Shown: in pieces, positions 5,891 to 7,078 of the stretch
How the letters are laid out: every line of letters begins with the position of its first letter
Numbering within the stretch: position 1 is the stretch's first letter
NCBI GenBank assembly: GCA_011052255.1
Contig: DRJJ01000058.1
Coordinates: 1-7,078, forward strand
Direction: 5' to 3'
Source: Gammaproteobacteria bacterium
GTDB taxonomy: Bacteria; Pseudomonadota; Gammaproteobacteria; DRJJ01
Length of the DNA: 7,078 nucleotides
Program-made: the position numbers and the translations under genes
Notes under the pieces: generated by a model
What the model was told of the DNA's origin: nothing
Seen by the model: the letters and a program-made list of their open reading frames with translations, nothing else
Databases searched by the model: none

Positions 5891-5907
5891 ATGGTTGTAT
5901 ACTGCCA

Positions 5908-5925
5908 TGTAAATAGTGGCTTGAA
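5908..5925 (-). promoter_or_regulatory. GacA/UvrY-like upstream palindrome, possible promoter of the small RNA
   Basis: On the plus strand, TGTAAA - six bases - CTTGAA matches the GacA/UvrY upstream activating sequence TGTAAG-N6-CTTACA at 9 of 12 positions. Reading the minus strand, TTCAAG (5925-5920), an 18-bp spacer and TATACA (5901-5896) would be a weak sigma-70-like promoter starting RNA near 5889. In that case the palindrome overlaps the -35, closer than is usual for GacA sites. Suggestive only. Confidence 0.3.
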
Positions 5926-6088
5926 TGTCAGCGACAGCTGGAATATTTGTAGGATTATCCTGATACGGAATATGGTTAAGGGCGGTTTGCACGGGAAACT
6001 TGTAATAGTCACCGGTTTGCGCGAATAATGGGCGTGCGCTACTGGCACCAGACTTAGATGCCAGGTGCAACACAATAGATCGGGAACC
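5926..6088. other. Intergenic region upstream of the membrane-protein gene
   Basis: No protein gene is convincing. Minus frames crossing this stretch lack ribosome sites and overlap the start of the gene at 6102. A 45-codon plus frame beginning at 5891 also has no Shine-Dalgarno. The region probably holds the divergent promoters of the small RNA and of the membrane-protein gene. Confidence 0.45.
6000..6029 (+). promoter_or_regulatory. Possible promoter of the membrane-protein / prolyl iminopeptidase pair
   Basis: TTGTAA (6000-6005, 4/6 to the -35) and AATAAT (6024-6029, 5/6 to the -10) are separated by 18 bp. The 5' leader to ATG 6102 would be about 65 nt. Weak to moderate by eye. Confidence 0.3.
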
Positions 6089-6094
6089 AGGAGG
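6089..6094 (+). promoter_or_regulatory. Shine-Dalgarno of the membrane-protein gene
   Basis: A perfect AGGAGG lies 7 nt before ATG 6102. The in-frame GTG at 6096 is only 1 nt from it, so ATG 6102 is the start. Confidence 0.85.
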
Positions 6095-6101
6095 GGTGGG
6101 A

Positions 6102-6659
6102 ATGATCGGCAAAAAGAATATTGTATTTGGTTTTTTGTATCTGGTGCTAACGGCCTCACTGGGTCCTTATATGGTGGTGGAATTACTACCAACGGTATCC
6201 GAAGCACAGTTGCTTAAACAGCAGGATGTCGGCCCCTTGCAGTTGCTGGCCGAGAATGACTTTGAAGATGAAAATACCATGGCACCGATCTCTGCAAAGC
6301 AGCTGGCCATGGCTAACACCAAAGGCATACTGGCGCTGAATCAGCTGGTAAATGCCAACGCGCCGATTGACAGCATGAAAGGCGGGCCCCACGCACACGG
6401 TAATCTTGAAGCCGTGTTGAACATACTGGCGGGTCTGGTGCTTTGTTTTCTGGCAGCGCCCGTGCTGGTCAAGCAGCTGATTAGCTGGTTATTCATTGCC
6501 GGGGCATTACTGCATTCCGGTAGCCTGTATTTACTTGCGTTTGACATGGCATGGGCCGGCACGCTGCTGCAGATTGGTCCGTGGCTGGTATTGCTTGCGC
6601 TGTTAACGGCGGGTATTTCTTCGCTGATCTGGCTGCAAACAGAGCCGGTACGGGACTAA
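6102..6659 (+). CDS. Four-TM integral membrane protein with HxH motif, function unknown
   Basis: The 185-residue product starts MIGKKNIVFGFLYLVLTASL. The first membrane helix spans about 6-28. A roughly 70-residue polar, acidic loop follows (AENDFEDENTM at 50-60). Three closely packed helices occupy about 103-123, 126-147 and 153-178, ending in a short tail. Just before helix 2 is GGPHAHGNLEA (94-104) with His97 and His99, and His138 lies within helix 3. These three histidines could bind a metal or heme, but that is a guess. The loop would face the periplasm if the Lys-rich N-terminus is cytoplasmic. I do not recognise the family. ATG 6102 is preferred over GTG 6096 because of the AGGAGG at 6089-6094. 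The gene ends 10 bp before the prolyl iminopeptidase start, so the two are probably cotranscribed. Confidence 0.85.
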   Translation: MIGKKNIVFGFLYLVLTASLGPYMVVELLPTVSEAQLLKQQDVGPLQLLAENDFEDENTMAPISAKQLAMANTKGILALNQLVNANAPIDSMKGGPHAHGNLEAVLNILAGLVLCFLAAPVLVKQLISWLFIAGALLHSGSLYLLAFDMAWAGTLLQIGPWLVLLALLTAGISSLIWLQTEPVRD

Positions 6660-6669
6660 GCAGTCGCTC

Positions 6670-7078
6670 ATGCGTTATCTGTTTCCACCCCTGCAGCCGT
6701 ATGTTAACCACACCCTGGCTGTTAACGAACGGCACACCCTGCATATAGAAGAATGTGGCAAACCTTCCGGTTTGCCTGTGCTGTTTCTGCATGGCGGGCC
6801 GGGTGCCGCCTGCGTACCGGATCAACGGCGTTATTTTAATCCGGAACAATATCGCATCATCCTGTTCGATCAACGTGGCTGTGGCCGATCTACGCCGCAT
6901 GCCGAGTTGCAGCAGAATACGACCGATGATCTGATTGCCGATATCGAAATGATCCGCAAACATCTGGGCATCGACAAATGGGTATTGTTTGGTGGCTCCT
7001 GGGGTTCAACACTGGCCCTGGTTTATGCACAGACCTACCCGGGTCGAGTGTTGGGCATGATCTTGCGTGGCATATTTC
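6670..7078 (+). CDS. pip: Prolyl iminopeptidase, N-terminal 136 residues (runs off the window)
   Basis: This alpha/beta hydrolase (peptidase family S33) releases N-terminal proline from peptides in the cytosol. The fragment starts MRYLFPPLQPY and shows the oxyanion-hole motif LFLHGGPGAA (38-47), the strongly conserved FDQRGCGRSTPH (66-77), NTTDDLIADIEMIRKHLGI (83-101) and the nucleophile elbow GGSWGSTLAL (108-117) with Ser110. DQRGCGRS together with GGSWGSTLAL is characteristic of the proline iminopeptidase branch. The family is usually about 310-320 residues, so the cap domain and the catalytic Asp and His lie beyond the right edge. No strong Shine-Dalgarno precedes the ATG. It begins 10 bp after the membrane-protein stop, which suggests translation by reinitiation or coupling. 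Confidence 0.93.
   Translation, partial: MRYLFPPLQPYVNHTLAVNERHTLHIEECGKPSGLPVLFLHGGPGAACVPDQRRYFNPEQYRIILFDQRGCGRSTPHAELQQNTTDDLIADIEMIRKHLGIDKWVLFGGSWGSTLALVYAQTYPGRVLGMILRGIF

Noticed and set aside
6096..6101. GTG start for the membrane protein, two codons upstream of ATG 6102
   Set aside because: The AGGAGG Shine-Dalgarno ends at 6094, leaving only 1 nt to this GTG but an ideal 7 nt to ATG 6102.
5882..6112. Minus-strand 76-codon frame and the overlapping 149-codon frame at 5758-6207
   Set aside because: Neither has a Shine-Dalgarno. Both run over the start of the well-supported gene at 6102, and the longer one crosses all the stem-loops of the candidate RNA. A decayed gene cannot be excluded: in frame after two stops the shorter one reads GYSDPQSEQYRDVQRDTVK, but the structure and GGA pattern explain that sequence better.

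Overview
The window looks like a chromosomal segment of a gammaproteobacterium. GC content is moderate, the RutE-family nitroreductase and TypA/BipA resemble their E. coli counterparts closely (196 and 604 residues), and the intergenic DNA carries palindromic repeats of a kind scattered through many gammaproteobacterial genomes. The species cannot be named from the sequence.

Left part (1-645): the tail of an unidentified gene ends at 97 and meets a convergent 67-residue protein gene (353-150, minus) at a shared bidirectional terminator (101-128). A 290-bp AT-rich divergent intergenic region follows. Middle (646-4184): four same-direction genes with short gaps, probably one transcript. They encode a short receiver-like protein without the phosphoacceptor Asp, a class I SAM methyltransferase coupled to it, a RutE-type FMN reductase, and the ribosome-associated GTPase TypA/BipA. 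A secreted PHB-depolymerase-type esterase (5244-4210, minus) converges on typA.

Right intergenic region (5245-6101): no convincing protein gene. It holds two imperfect inverted-repeat elements (5378-5460 and 5476-5554), a 28-bp hairpin-forming direct repeat present twice (5642-5669 and 5703-5730), and a strong minus-strand Rho-independent terminator (5757-5731). Upstream of that terminator, reading the minus strand, four more perfect stem-loops and five GGA triplets fall within about 125 nt. One is an exact 12/12 match to the CsrA SELEX consensus RUACARGGAUGU, with its GGA in a tetraloop. I interpret this as an unannotated CsrB/RsmY/RsmZ-type small RNA that would sequester CsrA/RsmA. A 9/12 match to the GacA/UvrY upstream palindrome lies just before its likely start. 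This is the most interesting find in the window.

Right edge (6102-7078): a four-TM membrane protein of unknown function, with its start corrected to an ATG behind a perfect Shine-Dalgarno, is followed 10 bp later by the N-terminal 136 residues of a prolyl iminopeptidase that runs off the window.
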